A stretch of 64,000 nt of DNA from Betaproteobacteria bacterium GR16-43 (lineage in GTDB: Bacteria; Pseudomonadota; Gammaproteobacteria; Burkholderiales; Usitatibacteraceae): the NCBI GenBank assembly GCA_001953215.1, contig CP019169.1:992001-1056000 (forward strand). Direction: 5' to 3'. A program made the position numbers and the translations under genes. The notes under the pieces are model-generated. The model was not told the origin of the DNA, did not search any database, and worked only from the letters and a program-made list of their open reading frames with translations. Each line of letters begins with the position of its first letter. The stretch's first letter is position 1. Positions 1 through 10,036 of the stretch are shown here, in pieces.

Positions 1-549
1 GCGAAGTGCGCGCAGGGTCTCTTCGGAATCACGCCCGACCTCACCACGCTGGGCAAGGTCATTGGCGGCGGAATGCCGGTGGGCGCCTTCGGCGGCCGGC
101 GCGACGTCATGGCGAAGCTGGCTCCGCTCGGCCCCGTCTACCAGGCCGGGACGCTCTCGGGCAATCCGGTGTCGGTGAGCGCGGGGCTCGCGACGCTCAA
201 GCGCGTGCTGGAGCCGGGATTCTTCGAACGCCTGGGCACCGCGACGCGCTCGCTCGTGGCGGGACTGGTGCGCGAGGCGGTGGCCGCCGGGGTCGCCTTC
301 AGCGGCGACAGCGAAGGCGGCATGTTCGGGCTCTATTTCCGCGCGACACGGCCGGGCACTTTCGCCGAGGTGATGCAATCGGACCGCGAGGCGTTCAATC
401 GCTTCTTCCACGCGATGCTGGACCAGGGCGTGTATCTCGCGCCGTCGGCGTATGAGGCGGGTTTCGTTTCGTCCGCGCATGCGCCGGCGGATTTCGAGGC
501 GACCTTCGCCGCAGCGCGCAAGGCGTTCGCGGTGGTGCGCGGAGGTTGA
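1..549 (+). CDS. hemL: Glutamate-1-semialdehyde 2,1-aminomutase, C-terminal part (5' end outside window)
   Basis: This is the C-terminal part of the PLP enzyme that isomerises glutamate-1-semialdehyde to 5-aminolevulinate, the first dedicated precursor of haem by the C5 route. The frame is open from the first base and ends at a TGA. The visible segment carries the class III aminotransferase block [18 protein letters not shown]; the lysine in GKVIGGG is the expected PLP Schiff-base residue, and the following [10 protein letters not shown] block is also a family hallmark. hemB, two steps further in the same pathway, lies about 4.3 kb downstream on the same strand. The last base of the stop codon is shared with the ATG of the next gene, so the two are probably translationally coupled. 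Confidence 0.93.
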   Translation, partial: AKCAQGLFGITPDLTTLGKVIGGGMPVGAFGGRRDVMAKLAPLGPVYQAGTLSGNPVSVSAGLATLKRVLEPGFFERLGTATRSLVAGLVREAVAAGVAFSGDSEGGMFGLYFRATRPGTFAEVMQSDREAFNRFFHAMLDQGVYLAPSAYEAGFVSSAHAPADFEATFAAARKAFAVVRGG

Positions 550-1706
550 TGGTGCGGTCCATGGTCACGGTCGGCCGCGTGGCCGCGCTGATCCTGGTGA
601 TCGCCGCCATCACCATTCTCGTCATCGCGATCCTCGTGGTCTCGGACGTGCGCGTCGAGACCGAGCTGAACCGCGAAGTGATCGGCGCCCAGCAGGCGAA
701 GGATGGGCTGGAGTCGCTCCGAAACCGCCTGCACGAGATGCGCTACTCGGCGCACGACTACGCGCTCACGCGCAGCCCGGAGGCGAGCCGCACGCTCGAG
801 CGTCGCGCCGTGGAAGCCGAGGCCGACCTCGGGTACCTGCAGGAACGTTCGCGAACCGATGGCTCGCTCTCGGCGGTGATCGGTCCGCTTTCGGAGGCGG
901 CCAAGGCGTTCGCCGCGCACAGTCGCGCGGTCGCGCGGTCGCGTGGGTCGGCGGAGCTCGCGCCCCTGGAGGCGCAGCGCGAGGACATCGAGTCGCGCGC
1001 CTGGGTCACCCTCGAACGCGCCCTCGACGTGCAGACGCGCCGCATCACCGAGCGCTCGCTGCAGCAGATCCACATCGGCGAGAACCTGAACAGCTACGTG
1101 CTGTGGCTGCTCGCCGGCTCCATCACGCTGCTGGGCGGCCTCTTCGCCGTGTTCCAGCATGCGCAGGCGCGCAACCGCGAGGCGCAGCGGCGGATCGAGC
1201 GGCTCGCGCACTACGACGTGGTGACCGGCTTGCCCAACCGCACCCTGCTCGGTGACCGGCTCGTCCAGGAAGTGGCGCGCGCCGGGCGCGAAAACGAGGG
1301 CTTTGCCATCGCGATGTTCGACCTCGACGGGTTCAAGTCGGTGAACGACACGATGGGCCACGCCATGGGCGACCGCTTGCTGGCGGAAGTCGCGGCGCGC
1401 ACGCGCAAGAGCGTGCGCGCTTCGGACACGACGGGGCGGCTGGGGGGCGACGAGTTCCTCGCGATCCTGCCGGGCACGGGTCCCGAAGGCGCGATGCAGG
1501 TCGCGGAGAAGCTGCGGATGGAGCTCGCGAAACCCTACGACATGTCCTCCGGGAAGGTCGCGCGCATCAGCGCCAGCGTCGGCGTGAGCCTCTTCCCGCA
1601 GCACGGCGAGGATCCGGAAGCGTTGCTGCGCGCTGCGGACGCGGCGCTCTACGCGGCCAAGCGCGAGGGCCGTAACCTCGTGCGCCTGGCCCGCGGTCCG
1701 GCCTAG
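549..1706 (+). CDS. Membrane-bound diguanylate cyclase (GGDEF) with I-site
   Basis: A predicted inner-membrane enzyme making cyclic di-GMP from two GTP. An N-terminal transmembrane helix (about residues 9-32) is followed by a roughly 150-residue probable periplasmic sensor region rich in Glu and Arg. A second helix follows (about 178-200, YVLWLLAGSITLLGGLFAVF), then a C-terminal GGDEF domain. The active-site motif is intact (RLGGDEFLAILPG). RASD sits exactly five residues upstream and fits the RxxD product-inhibition site, so feedback inhibition is expected. No EAL domain follows. The start chosen is the ATG overlapping the hemL stop; an ATG four codons downstream is an alternative. The sensor ligand is unknown. 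The gene order with hemL suggests co-transcription but says nothing of function. Confidence 0.88.
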   Translation: MVRSMVTVGRVAALILVIAAITILVIAILVVSDVRVETELNREVIGAQQAKDGLESLRNRLHEMRYSAHDYALTRSPEASRTLERRAVEAEADLGYLQERSRTDGSLSAVIGPLSEAAKAFAAHSRAVARSRGSAELAPLEAQREDIESRAWVTLERALDVQTRRITERSLQQIHIGENLNSYVLWLLAGSITLLGGLFAVFQHAQARNREAQRRIERLAHYDVVTGLPNRTLLGDRLVQEVARAGRENEGFAIAMFDLDGFKSVNDTMGHAMGDRLLAEVAARTRKSVRASDTTGRLGGDEFLAILPGTGPEGAMQVAEKLRMELAKPYDMSSGKVARISASVGVSLFPQHGEDPEALLRAADAALYAAKREGRNLVRLARGPA

Positions 1707-2326
1707 CGCAACCCGGCGGCGTACTCCGCGACCGCCTTCATGTCGGCGTCGGTCATCTTCGCCGCCACGCGGGTCATCGTTTCATGCGGCCGCTCGCCCG
1801 AGGCGAACGCCTTCAGCCAGCCGTAGACGAGGTCCGGGTTCTGCCCGGCCAGCGCCGGGAACTGCGCGGGGATGCCGCGGCCGGCCGCCCCGTGGCAACC
1901 GGCGCAGGCCGGGACCATGGTCGACTTCACGCCGGCGCGCCAGACCTTCTGGCCGCGATCGGCGAGCGCCTTGTCGCGCGCGGCCGACTGGGCCGGCTTC
2001 TGGCGCGAGAAATAGGCGCCGACGGACACCATGTCTTCCGGCGAGAGGCCGGCGGACATGCCCTGCATGATCGGGTTCACGCGCGCGCCCGACTTGAACG
2101 CCGCAAGCTGCCGGTGGATGTACTCGCCGTCCTGGCCCGCCAGGTTGGGATTCGGCGCGGTGGCGATGCCGTTCGCGCCATGGCAGGCCGCGCAGACCGT
2201 GGTGGCGATTTGACGGCCCCGCTCGAGGTCCGGCTTGGGCATATCGTGGCCGGGAGCGGCCGCGGCGAGGGCGCCTGCGTAAACTAGGGCCATGAGCCCG
2301 GCCAAAAAGCCCGTCAGAGAACGCAT
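1703..2326 (-). CDS. Di-haem cytochrome c (cytochrome c4 type), exported
   Basis: A 207-residue protein with a Sec signal peptide ([20 protein letters not shown], cleavage near AAA) and two haem-binding CxxCH motifs, CAACH and CAGCH, in tandem homologous halves. Size and layout match cytochrome c4, a periplasmic electron carrier to terminal oxidases. Candidate axial methionines occur in QGMS and TRVAAKM contexts. The start was chosen because it gives an immediate signal peptide and has GAGG eight bases upstream; longer in-frame extensions only run antisense through engB. Its 3' end overlaps the last bases of the convergent diguanylate cyclase gene. It is divergent from engB, an arrangement common in Betaproteobacteria. 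Confidence 0.9.
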   Translation of the reverse strand: MRSLTGFLAGLMALVYAGALAAAAPGHDMPKPDLERGRQIATTVCAACHGANGIATAPNPNLAGQDGEYIHRQLAAFKSGARVNPIMQGMSAGLSPEDMVSVGAYFSRQKPAQSAARDKALADRGQKVWRAGVKSTMVPACAGCHGAAGRGIPAQFPALAGQNPDLVYGWLKAFASGERPHETMTRVAAKMTDADMKAVAEYAAGLR

Positions 2327-2420
2327 CGGGAAACCTCGCGAGAAGAAGAAGGAAACGCGGAAACCCGAGAATTTTACAGTAGGCGGGGCTGGAGTCGCCA
2401 GCCGCCCGTCCACGGGAGCA

Positions 2421-3020
2421 TTGAACCTCGCCTCGGCGACGTTCGCGATCTCGGTCCACGACAACGCCGCCTTGCCCCCACCGGGAGTCCCGGAGATCGC
2501 CTTCGCGGGCCGATCGAATGCCGGGAAGTCGAGCGCCATCAATGCGCTGACCGGGCGCCGGCGATTGGCGTTCGCGAGCAAGACACCCGGGCGCACGCAG
2601 CTCCTCAATTTCTTCACGTTGAACGGCGCGGCCTACCTCGTCGACCTGCCCGGCTACGGTTACGCCGGGGTCCCGCTCCCGGTGCGCCAGCATTGGGAAA
2701 CGCTGGTGGGGCAATACGTCGCCGAACGTGCGTCGCTCGCGGGCGTCGTCGTGATGATGGACGCGCGCCATCCCCTCACTCCGCTGGACCACGAGTTGCT
2801 CCAATGGATGCAGCCGTCGGGGCGCCCGGTGCACGTCCTGCTCACGAAGGCGGACAAGCTTTCGAAGCAGGAGGCGCAGCGCACGCTTGCGCGCGTGCGC
2901 TCCGAGCTCGCGAAGATCACGGGCGAGACTTCGGTGCAGCTCTTCTCCAGCACGAAGCGCGAGGGGCTCGCCGAGGCGGCTGCGAAATTGAACGAGTGGG
3001 CCCGCGCGAAGAAGCGCTGA
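2421..3020 (+). CDS. engB: Ribosome biogenesis GTPase EngB/YsxC (YihA)
   Basis: A small GTPase needed for assembly of the large ribosomal subunit. All G motifs are visible: G1 GRSNAGKSS, the KTPGRTQ switch region, G3 DLPGYG, G4 TKAD and a final SS near G5. The TTG start used here gives 200 residues, the normal family length, with GGGAGC just upstream. An ATG at 2292 would add 43 basic low-complexity residues and overlap the 5' end of the divergent cytochrome gene by 35 bases, which I judge less likely. With the TTG start, 94 bases remain between the two divergent genes for promoters. The product is certain; the start is not. Confidence 0.93.
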   Translation: MNLASATFAISVHDNAALPPPGVPEIAFAGRSNAGKSSAINALTGRRRLAFASKTPGRTQLLNFFTLNGAAYLVDLPGYGYAGVPLPVRQHWETLVGQYVAERASLAGVVVMMDARHPLTPLDHELLQWMQPSGRPVHVLLTKADKLSKQEAQRTLARVRSELAKITGETSVQLFSSTKREGLAEAAAKLNEWARAKKR

Positions 3021-3071
3021 GGAAGTCGCGGGCGCCCATGACAATGGTGCCGAGCTCGATAGGACGGTGTC

Positions 3072-4082
3072 GTGCCCATGAAAGCCAGCCGCCTGCTGTC
3101 GATCCTGATGCTCCTGCAGTCACGGGAGCGGATGACCGCCGCTGCCCTGGCGCAGGCCCTCGACGTTTCCGGGCGCACCATCATGCGCGACCTGGATCAG
3201 CTGTCTGCCGCCGGCATTCCGATCTGGGCGGAGCGTGGCCGCGAGGGTGGACTCCGCTTGCGTCCGGGTTGGAGCACGCGCCTCACCGGCATGACCGAAC
3301 ACGAGGCCCACGCGCTGCTGTTGGCCGGCTTGCCCGGTCCGGCCGCCGAGCTGGGCCTTGGGGAGGCCGCCCTGTCCGCGCGGCTCAAGGTGGTGGCGAG
3401 CCTGCCGATCCCGATGCGCGAACAAGCAGCCCGGGTCGCCGATCGACTGCACATCGATCCGGTGGACTGGTATCGCGCAAGCGACACGGCGCCTCACCTT
3501 CGCGAAGTGGCTGACGCGGTATGGCGCAGCGCGCGCATTCGTGTGCGATACGCCAGTTGGCGCAAGACGTCCTGGCGCGAACTCGAGCCGCTGGGCCTGG
3601 TCCTGAAAGCAGGCGCCTGGTATGCCGCCGCACGCGAAGCCGGCAAGCGCGATGTTCGAACCTACCGCCTGGCCCATGTGCTCGAGTTGCTGGCGGGTCG
3701 CGGCACCTTCAAGCGTCCTCCGAGCTTCGACCTGGCGCGCTACTGGCGCGAGTCGTTGGCGCGTTTCGAGAATGAACTGCGTCCGATGCAGGCCCGCGTG
3801 TGGATGTCTCCGTGGGCCCTGGAATCGCTCGCGCAGACGCGCAGCCGATTCGTCGAGCTGCCGGCGCTCCCGGGCGGCGGAGGTGAACGCGCCGGATGGC
3901 GCCCCGTGCTGCTGGCCATCGAGTCGGTCGAGGAAGGTGCGCGCCACATCCTCGGCTTCGGCGGCGAAGCGGAGGTGATCGAGCCCGAATCGCTCCGCGT
4001 CATGGTCTCGGACATGGCGGGGCGCATTCATCTCGACCACGGGTCCGCCGTGGCGTCCGGCGGAGACTCTCGCGCGGCTTGA
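3072..4082 (+). CDS. YafY-family HTH/WYL-domain transcriptional regulator
   Basis: A predicted DNA-binding regulator. The N-terminal helix-turn-helix (about residues 5-60, LLQSRERMTAAALAQAL...SGRTIMRDLDQLSAAGIP) is of the DeoR/HTH_11 type. It is followed by a WYL domain (about 140-225) in which the RVRYASW strand and the YAAAREAGKRDVRTYRL segment are recognisable, and by a C-terminal WCX-like extension. WYL domains are thought to sense small ligands or nucleic acid. GTG with AGGA at proper spacing was taken as start; ATG two codons later is equally possible. A perfect 7-bp inverted repeat lies just downstream, before the next gene, and is a plausible operator. The target is inferred, not shown. 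Confidence 0.85.
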   Translation: MPMKASRLLSILMLLQSRERMTAAALAQALDVSGRTIMRDLDQLSAAGIPIWAERGREGGLRLRPGWSTRLTGMTEHEAHALLLAGLPGPAAELGLGEAALSARLKVVASLPIPMREQAARVADRLHIDPVDWYRASDTAPHLREVADAVWRSARIRVRYASWRKTSWRELEPLGLVLKAGAWYAAAREAGKRDVRTYRLAHVLELLAGRGTFKRPPSFDLARYWRESLARFENELRPMQARVWMSPWALESLAQTRSRFVELPALPGGGGERAGWRPVLLAIESVEEGARHILGFGGEAEVIEPESLRVMVSDMAGRIHLDHGSAVASGGDSRAA

Positions 4083-4097
4083 GGGCGGTGGCGGAAT

Positions 4098-4118
4098 ATA
4101 TGACAGGCATCGTCATAT
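4098..4118. promoter_or_regulatory. Perfect inverted repeat, candidate operator of the WYL regulator
   Basis: The two 7-base arms ATATGAC and GTCATAT are exact reverse complements separated by seven bases. The repeat begins 16 bases after the regulator's stop codon and ends 46 bases before the start of the NTF2-like gene. It is AT-rich in an otherwise GC-rich region and has no T-tract, so a binding site is likelier than a terminator. Which protein binds it is an inference from adjacency. Confidence 0.55.
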
Positions 4119-4164
4119 TTAGCGCAGCACCATGGTCGCTTCCTCCATCGCGAAAGGAAGTCCG

Positions 4165-4623
4165 ATGAAAGCGCTTGCCGCTGCCTTGCTGGCCACGTGC
4201 CTGGGCTCCATGCCGGTGATGCCCGCCGACGTCCCCCCGCCGTCTGTTCCAGATCCGAACGTCGTCGCCACGATGAAGCAACTTGCGCAGGATTGGGGAG
4301 ACTCCCTCGTGACGGGCGATCTCGACAAACTCGCCCGGATCCTCGCGGACGATTGGTCGAACTTCGGCGCCGCCGGGAAGCCCACGAGCAAGGAAAGTTT
4401 CCTGGCCAGCCTGAAAGACGGCAAGCACAAGCTGGCGTCCTTCGAGCTGGGGCCGATGGACGTGAAGGTGCTCGGCGACGTGGCCGTCGTGCAGGGCATC
4501 GTCACGGAGAAGAGAACCGATGACGGAAAGGACACGAGCGGCAAGTTCGTCTGGATGGATGTCTTCGTGAAGCGCGCGGACAAATGGGTGTGCGTGCGTT
4601 CCACGGGCTTCCGGGCCAAGTAG
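4165..4623 (+). CDS. Exported NTF2-like (DUF4440/SnoaL-type) protein
   Basis: A 152-residue protein of unknown role. The start chosen has a strong AAGGAAG ribosome-binding site and gives an immediate signal peptide (MKALAAALLATCLGSMPVMPA); upstream in-frame starts lack both. The mature part has the cystatin-like alpha/beta cone pattern: a helix with DWGDSLVTGDLDKLARILADDW, then strands ending in GKFVWMDVFVKRADKWVCVRSTGF. This is typical of DUF4440 ketosteroid-isomerase-like proteins that often act as ligand-binding or SnoaL-like enzymes. It follows a WYL regulator and a perfect inverted repeat, so regulation by that protein is plausible. Confidence 0.75.
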   Translation: MKALAAALLATCLGSMPVMPADVPPPSVPDPNVVATMKQLAQDWGDSLVTGDLDKLARILADDWSNFGAAGKPTSKESFLASLKDGKHKLASFELGPMDVKVLGDVAVVQGIVTEKRTDDGKDTSGKFVWMDVFVKRADKWVCVRSTGFRAK

Positions 4624-4662
4624 GCGGCGATCGAATGCCACCGGGCGGCGCAGAAAACAAAA

Positions 4663-4756
4663 GCCCCGGCTAAAGGGGAGTAAAGCCGGGGCAAAAAAGC
4701 CTTAATGGGATTAAGGCGCCCGCTCAGGGAGGAGAAGCGGGGAAGGCGTTAGCCTT
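4663..4756 (+). promoter_or_regulatory. Tandem hairpin leader upstream of hemB (candidate structured RNA)
   Basis: Four inverted repeats follow one another. The first is GCCCCGGC/GCCGGGGC (4663-4692) with a 14-base loop containing AGGGGAG. The second is GCCTTAAT/ATTAAGGC (4699-4717) with loop GGG. The third is CCCGCT/AGCGGG (4719-4741) with a loop containing AGGGAGGA. The fourth is AAGGC/GCCTT (4743-4756). They end 59 bases before the hemB start. No T-tract follows on the plus strand, so this is not a simple terminator of the upstream gene. A hemB RNA motif has been described upstream of Burkholderia hemB genes; I cannot say whether this is the same family. The purine-rich loops also resemble CsrA/RsmA targets. 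Confidence 0.5.
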
Positions 4757-4785
4757 CATACGTAGGAGCCCGGACCACGTGATAA

Positions 4786-6421
<1,636 letters not shown>

Positions 6422-6434
6422 GCGGCGGTCCGCC

Positions 6435-8759
6435 TCAGAAAATCTGGTTCTTCACTTCCTCGGGGGGGCGGTTCGTGTCGCGCGCGAAGGCCCCCTCCTC
6501 GCCCGAGCCGGGCTGGGTCTCCGTATAGAAGTATTCCACCGTCTTGCTGGCGCCGCCCGGTTCCCGCAAGCCGGTGACCGGATTGATGTTGACCGAGACG
6601 ATTCCCGACGGGGGCTCGAGGTCGGCTTCGGGCACGCCCTTCAACACCTTCTGCATGTAGGCCATCCAGATCGGCAACGCAGCGACGCCACCGGTCTCGT
6701 TGGGGCCGAGCGGCGAGGGCGTGTCGAAGCCGATCCACGCAACCGCCACCAGGCTCTGCTGGAATCCCGCGAACCAAGCGTCGATGTGGTCGTTGGTCGT
6801 GCCGGTCTTGCCGGCGAGGTCGTTGCGCCCGAGGCGCAGCACCGGAGTGGCCGTGCCGTAGCGCACCACGTCGCGCATGAGGCTGGTCATCATGAAGGCG
6901 TTGCGCGGATCCAGCACGCGTTCGGCGTCCTCGCCCGCGACTTCGGGCTTCGAGGCGTAGAGCGTCTCGCCGCGATCGTCGACGATGCGCGAGATGAACC
7001 ACGGCTTGATGCGGTAGCCGCCGTTGGCGAACGTCGAGTAGGCCGTGGCCATCTGCAGCGGCGTGGCCGAGCCCGCGCCCAGCGCCATCGTGAGATAGGC
7101 CGGGTGCATCTTCGGATCGAACCCGAAACGCTGGATGTAGTCCTGCGCGTAGCCCGGCCCGATGGCCTGCAGCACGCGGATCGAGATCATGTTCTTCGAC
7201 TTCGCGATCGCCTGGCGGATGCGCATCGGGCCTTCGTACTTGCCGTCGTAGTTCTTCGGCTCCCAGAGCTGCCCGCCGGTCTTGGCGGCTTCGATCACGA
7301 ACGGCGCGTCGTTCAGCACCGTGGCCGCGGTGAAGCCCTTCTCGAGCGCCGCCGAATAGATGAAAGGCTTGAAGCTCGAGCCCGGCTGCCGCCAGGCCTG
7401 CGTCACGTGGTTGAACTTGTTGGCCGAGTAGTCGTACCCGCCGGCCACCGCATGGATCGCCCCGTTGTGGGGATCGAGCGCCACGAGCGCGGCCTCGACC
7501 TTCGGGACCTGCGACAGGCTCCAGGCGCCCTTCTCGCCGGGCTGCAGGCGAACGATCGACCCGCGGCGGATGGCGCGATCGGGATTGCCGCCCGCCAGCG
7601 ACCGGGCGACGAACTTCAGCCCGTCCCCCGACACCTTCACGACGTCGCCGCGCCGCATGACGGCCGTCACCTCGTTCGCCGAAGCCTTGATGACGACCGC
7701 CGGAACGAGATCGGCGACGACCTCCCGGTCCTGGAGCGCTTCTTCGATGGCGTCATCCAGCTCGGCGCCCGGCTGCTCCGGGAGGTCGGCCCGGCCTTCC
7801 GGGCCGCGATACCCATGCCGCCGGTCGTACTCGTTCACCCCCAGGCGCAGGGCGGCGTTCGCCTCTTCCTGGTCGCGCCGGCGCACGGTCGTGTAGACCT
7901 TGATCCCGCTCACGTAGGCCGGTTCGCCGTATTGCTCGAAGACCGCGGAGCGCGCCATCTCGGCCACGTAGTCGGCCCGGAAGGCGAAGGTATCGCGCTG
8001 GTCGGTGTTCAGCCGGAGGGGCTCGGCCACGGACTTCTTGTATTGCTCGGCCGAGATCCAGCCCAGCTCCGCCATGCGCCGCAGCACGTACTGCTGCCGC
8101 TGCTGCGCCCGTTTCGGATTGACCATCGGGTTCTGGCGCGACGGGGCCTGGGGAAGCCCGGCCAGCATCGCGGCCTCGGCGGCCGTGATGTTCCTCAGGT
8201 CCTTGCCGAAGTAGATGCTCGACGCGGCTGCGAACCCATAGGCCCGCTGCCCGAGGAAGATCTGGTTGATGTAGAGCTCGAGGATCTGGTCTTTGGAAAG
8301 GTTGGCCTCGATCTTGAAGGCGAGCAGCACCTCGGAGAGCTTGCGGGCGAAGGTCTTCTCGCGCGTGAGGAAGAAGGTCCGGGCGACCTGCATGGTGATG
8401 GTGCTGGCGCCCTCGCGGCGGCCCTGCAGGTTGGCGAGCGCCGCGCGCGCCACGCCCACGTAATCCACGCCGCCGTGCTGGTAGAAGCGGTCGTCCTCGG
8501 CGGCCAGGATCGCCTGCTTCATCACCTGCGGCACCTCGTCCAGTCGCACCAGGGCGCGCTTCTCCTCGCCGAACTCCCCGATCAGTTCACCCTCGGCGCT
8601 GTAGACCCGCAGCGGAATCTTGGGCCGGTAATTGGTCAGGACATCGAGCCCCGGCAGGTTGGGCCAGAGCAGGACGACCGTGAGCGCCCCCACCCCCGCG
8701 GACACGAGGGCGAGCGACACGGCGATCAGCGCGGGATAGAACCACCAGCGGGAAGTCAT
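6435..8759 (-). CDS. mrcA: Penicillin-binding protein 1A (bifunctional transglycosylase/transpeptidase)
   Basis: Polymerises and cross-links peptidoglycan at the inner membrane. A single N-terminal membrane helix (about residues 5-30) is followed by a family 51 glycosyltransferase domain with the catalytic EDDRFYQHGGVD motif and ASTITMQVARTFFL. An OB-like insert comes next, then the transpeptidase with SSFK (active serine), SKN and KTGTTND. The length of 774 residues is normal. ATG was chosen because it places the membrane helix right at the N-terminus; a TTG 14 codons upstream is possible. The gene is divergent from pilM, the usual betaproteobacterial order. TATAAT lies on its strand about 70 bases upstream. 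Confidence 0.95.
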   Translation of the reverse strand: MTSRWWFYPALIAVSLALVSAGVGALTVVLLWPNLPGLDVLTNYRPKIPLRVYSAEGELIGEFGEEKRALVRLDEVPQVMKQAILAAEDDRFYQHGGVDYVGVARAALANLQGRREGASTITMQVARTFFLTREKTFARKLSEVLLAFKIEANLSKDQILELYINQIFLGQRAYGFAAASSIYFGKDLRNITAAEAAMLAGLPQAPSRQNPMVNPKRAQQRQQYVLRRMAELGWISAEQYKKSVAEPLRLNTDQRDTFAFRADYVAEMARSAVFEQYGEPAYVSGIKVYTTVRRRDQEEANAALRLGVNEYDRRHGYRGPEGRADLPEQPGAELDDAIEEALQDREVVADLVPAVVIKASANEVTAVMRRGDVVKVSGDGLKFVARSLAGGNPDRAIRRGSIVRLQPGEKGAWSLSQVPKVEAALVALDPHNGAIHAVAGGYDYSANKFNHVTQAWRQPGSSFKPFIYSAALEKGFTAATVLNDAPFVIEAAKTGGQLWEPKNYDGKYEGPMRIRQAIAKSKNMISIRVLQAIGPGYAQDYIQRFGFDPKMHPAYLTMALGAGSATPLQMATAYSTFANGGYRIKPWFISRIVDDRGETLYASKPEVAGEDAERVLDPRNAFMMTSLMRDVVRYGTATPVLRLGRNDLAGKTGTTNDHIDAWFAGFQQSLVAVAWIGFDTPSPLGPNETGGVAALPIWMAYMQKVLKGVPEADLEPPSGIVSVNINPVTGLREPGGASKTVEYFYTETQPGSGEEGAFARDTNRPPEEVKNQIF

Positions 8760-8827
8760 GGCCTGCGAGCGCTCCCGGAGAAGGTCATAAGGTCCGGGCA
8801 AGCGGCTGCGTTCGGATAGGAGACAAC

Positions 8828-8833
8828 ATTATA
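8828..8833 (-). promoter_or_regulatory. Candidate -10 box for mrcA
   Basis: Read on the minus strand this is a perfect TATAAT, 69 bases upstream of the mrcA ATG in the divergent mrcA-pilM gap. No convincing -35 hexamer was found at 16-18 bases, so the call is tentative. Confidence 0.35.
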
Positions 8834-8870
8834 AGGTCCACTCCTCCAGAGGGGGCCTTCCCGAAAAGGC

Positions 8871-8899
8871 TTTACAGGCCTAGGACTTGTTGCTAGCAT
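8871..8899 (+). promoter_or_regulatory. Sigma-70 type promoter for pilMNOPQ
   Basis: TTTACA, a 17-base spacer and TAGCAT match the sigma-70 consensus in five and four of six positions with ideal spacing. Transcription would start about 33 bases before the pilM ATG. No sigma-54 type GG-N10-GC element was seen in the gap. Confidence 0.5.
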
Positions 8900-8938
8900 C
8901 TAAAGTAGATTCTCCGCAGTGGGTGCTAACCTTCCACT

Positions 8939-10036
8939 ATGATTAAAGAAAAATTAGCCGCCCAGTTCGAGTTCCTCAAAGCCAAGACGCCGCCCCTCAT
9001 CGGGTGCGACATCAGCTCGTCTTCCGTCAAGTTGGTGGAAATTGCGGAAGCCGGCCGAAATGTCTATCGCGTCGAGCGCTACGCCATCGAGCCGCTGCCC
9101 AAGGACACCGTTGTTGACGGCAACATCGCCAACATCGAGGCCGCCGGGGAGGCGCTCAAGCGCGCCCACAAGGCCCTCGGCTCCCGGATCAAGAACGTCG
9201 CCCTCGCCCTGCCGGCCGCGGCCGTGATCACCAAGAAGGTGATCCTGCCCGGCAACCAGCGCGAGGAGGACATGGAAATCCAGGTCCAGGGCGAGGCCAA
9301 CCAGTACATTCCTTTCTCCCTGGACGAGGTGAACCTCGACTTCCAGGTCCTGGGCCCCGCTCCGTCGGGCGAGGACGAGGTCGAAGTCCTGATCGCCGCC
9401 TCCCGCAAGGAGAAGATCGAGGACCGCGTCGCGGCGACCGAAGCCGCCGGCCTGAAGACGATCGTGATGGACGTGGAGTCCTACGCCTCCCAGACCGCCT
9501 TCGAGCTGATCTGCGGGGGCAATTCGGGCATCTCGGAGAGCGACGTGACGGTGGTCGTCGACATCGGCGCCACCATTACCCGGGTCACGGTTCTTCATAA
9601 CGGCCAGACGGTCTATACGCGCGAGCAGCAGATCGGCGGAAACCTTCTGACCCAGGACATCGCCCGGCAGTTCGACATGCCGCCGGAAGAAGCCGAGGCC
9701 GCCAAGCGGGTCGGCAACCTTCCGGAGAACTTCGGCCCGGACGTCCTGCAGCCCTTCAACGAGAAGATCGTGCTGGAGATCCAGCGCGCCCTGCAGTTCT
9801 TCTTCACCTCGACCCAGTTCAACAAGGTCGACCACATCCTGCTCACGGGCGGCTGCGCCATGCTCGACGGGCTCGAGGAGATGGTCGCCCAGCGCACGCA
9901 GGTCCACACGATCGTCGCCAACCCGTTCGCGAACATGGCGCTGTCGTCGCGCATCAAGCCGCGCCAGCTCACGATCGACGCGCCCTCGCTCATGATCGCG
10001 TGCGGGCTCGCGATGCGGAGGTTCGACCCGTCATGA
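8939..10036 (+). CDS. pilM: Type IV pilus assembly protein PilM
   Basis: An actin-like cytoplasmic ATPase that binds the short N-terminus of PilN and links the inner-membrane alignment complex to the pilus motor. The 365-residue protein has the FtsA/MreB-like fold: phosphate-1 loop IGCDISSSSVKLVEI near the N-terminus, VVVDIGATITRVTVL (phosphate 2) and LLTGGCAMLDGL (adenosine motif). It opens a five-gene pil operon in which every junction is a 4-nt overlap, starting with ATGA at its own stop codon. A good promoter lies about 40 bases upstream, and the start ATG is unambiguous. Confidence 0.96.
   Translation: MIKEKLAAQFEFLKAKTPPLIGCDISSSSVKLVEIAEAGRNVYRVERYAIEPLPKDTVVDGNIANIEAAGEALKRAHKALGSRIKNVALALPAAAVITKKVILPGNQREEDMEIQVQGEANQYIPFSLDEVNLDFQVLGPAPSGEDEVEVLIAASRKEKIEDRVAATEAAGLKTIVMDVESYASQTAFELICGGNSGISESDVTVVVDIGATITRVTVLHNGQTVYTREQQIGGNLLTQDIARQFDMPPEEAEAAKRVGNLPENFGPDVLQPFNEKIVLEIQRALQFFFTSTQFNKVDHILLTGGCAMLDGLEEMVAQRTQVHTIVANPFANMALSSRIKPRQLTIDAPSLMIACGLAMRRFDPS

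Noticed and set aside
4663-4692. First hairpin of the hemB leader as terminator of the NTF2-like gene
   Set aside because: On the plus strand it is followed by AAAAAA rather than T residues; on the minus strand there is a T-rich run but no gene to terminate.
4775-4783. CCACGTGAT in the hemB leader as parS
   Set aside because: Only the CACGTG core matches; the outer arms do not.
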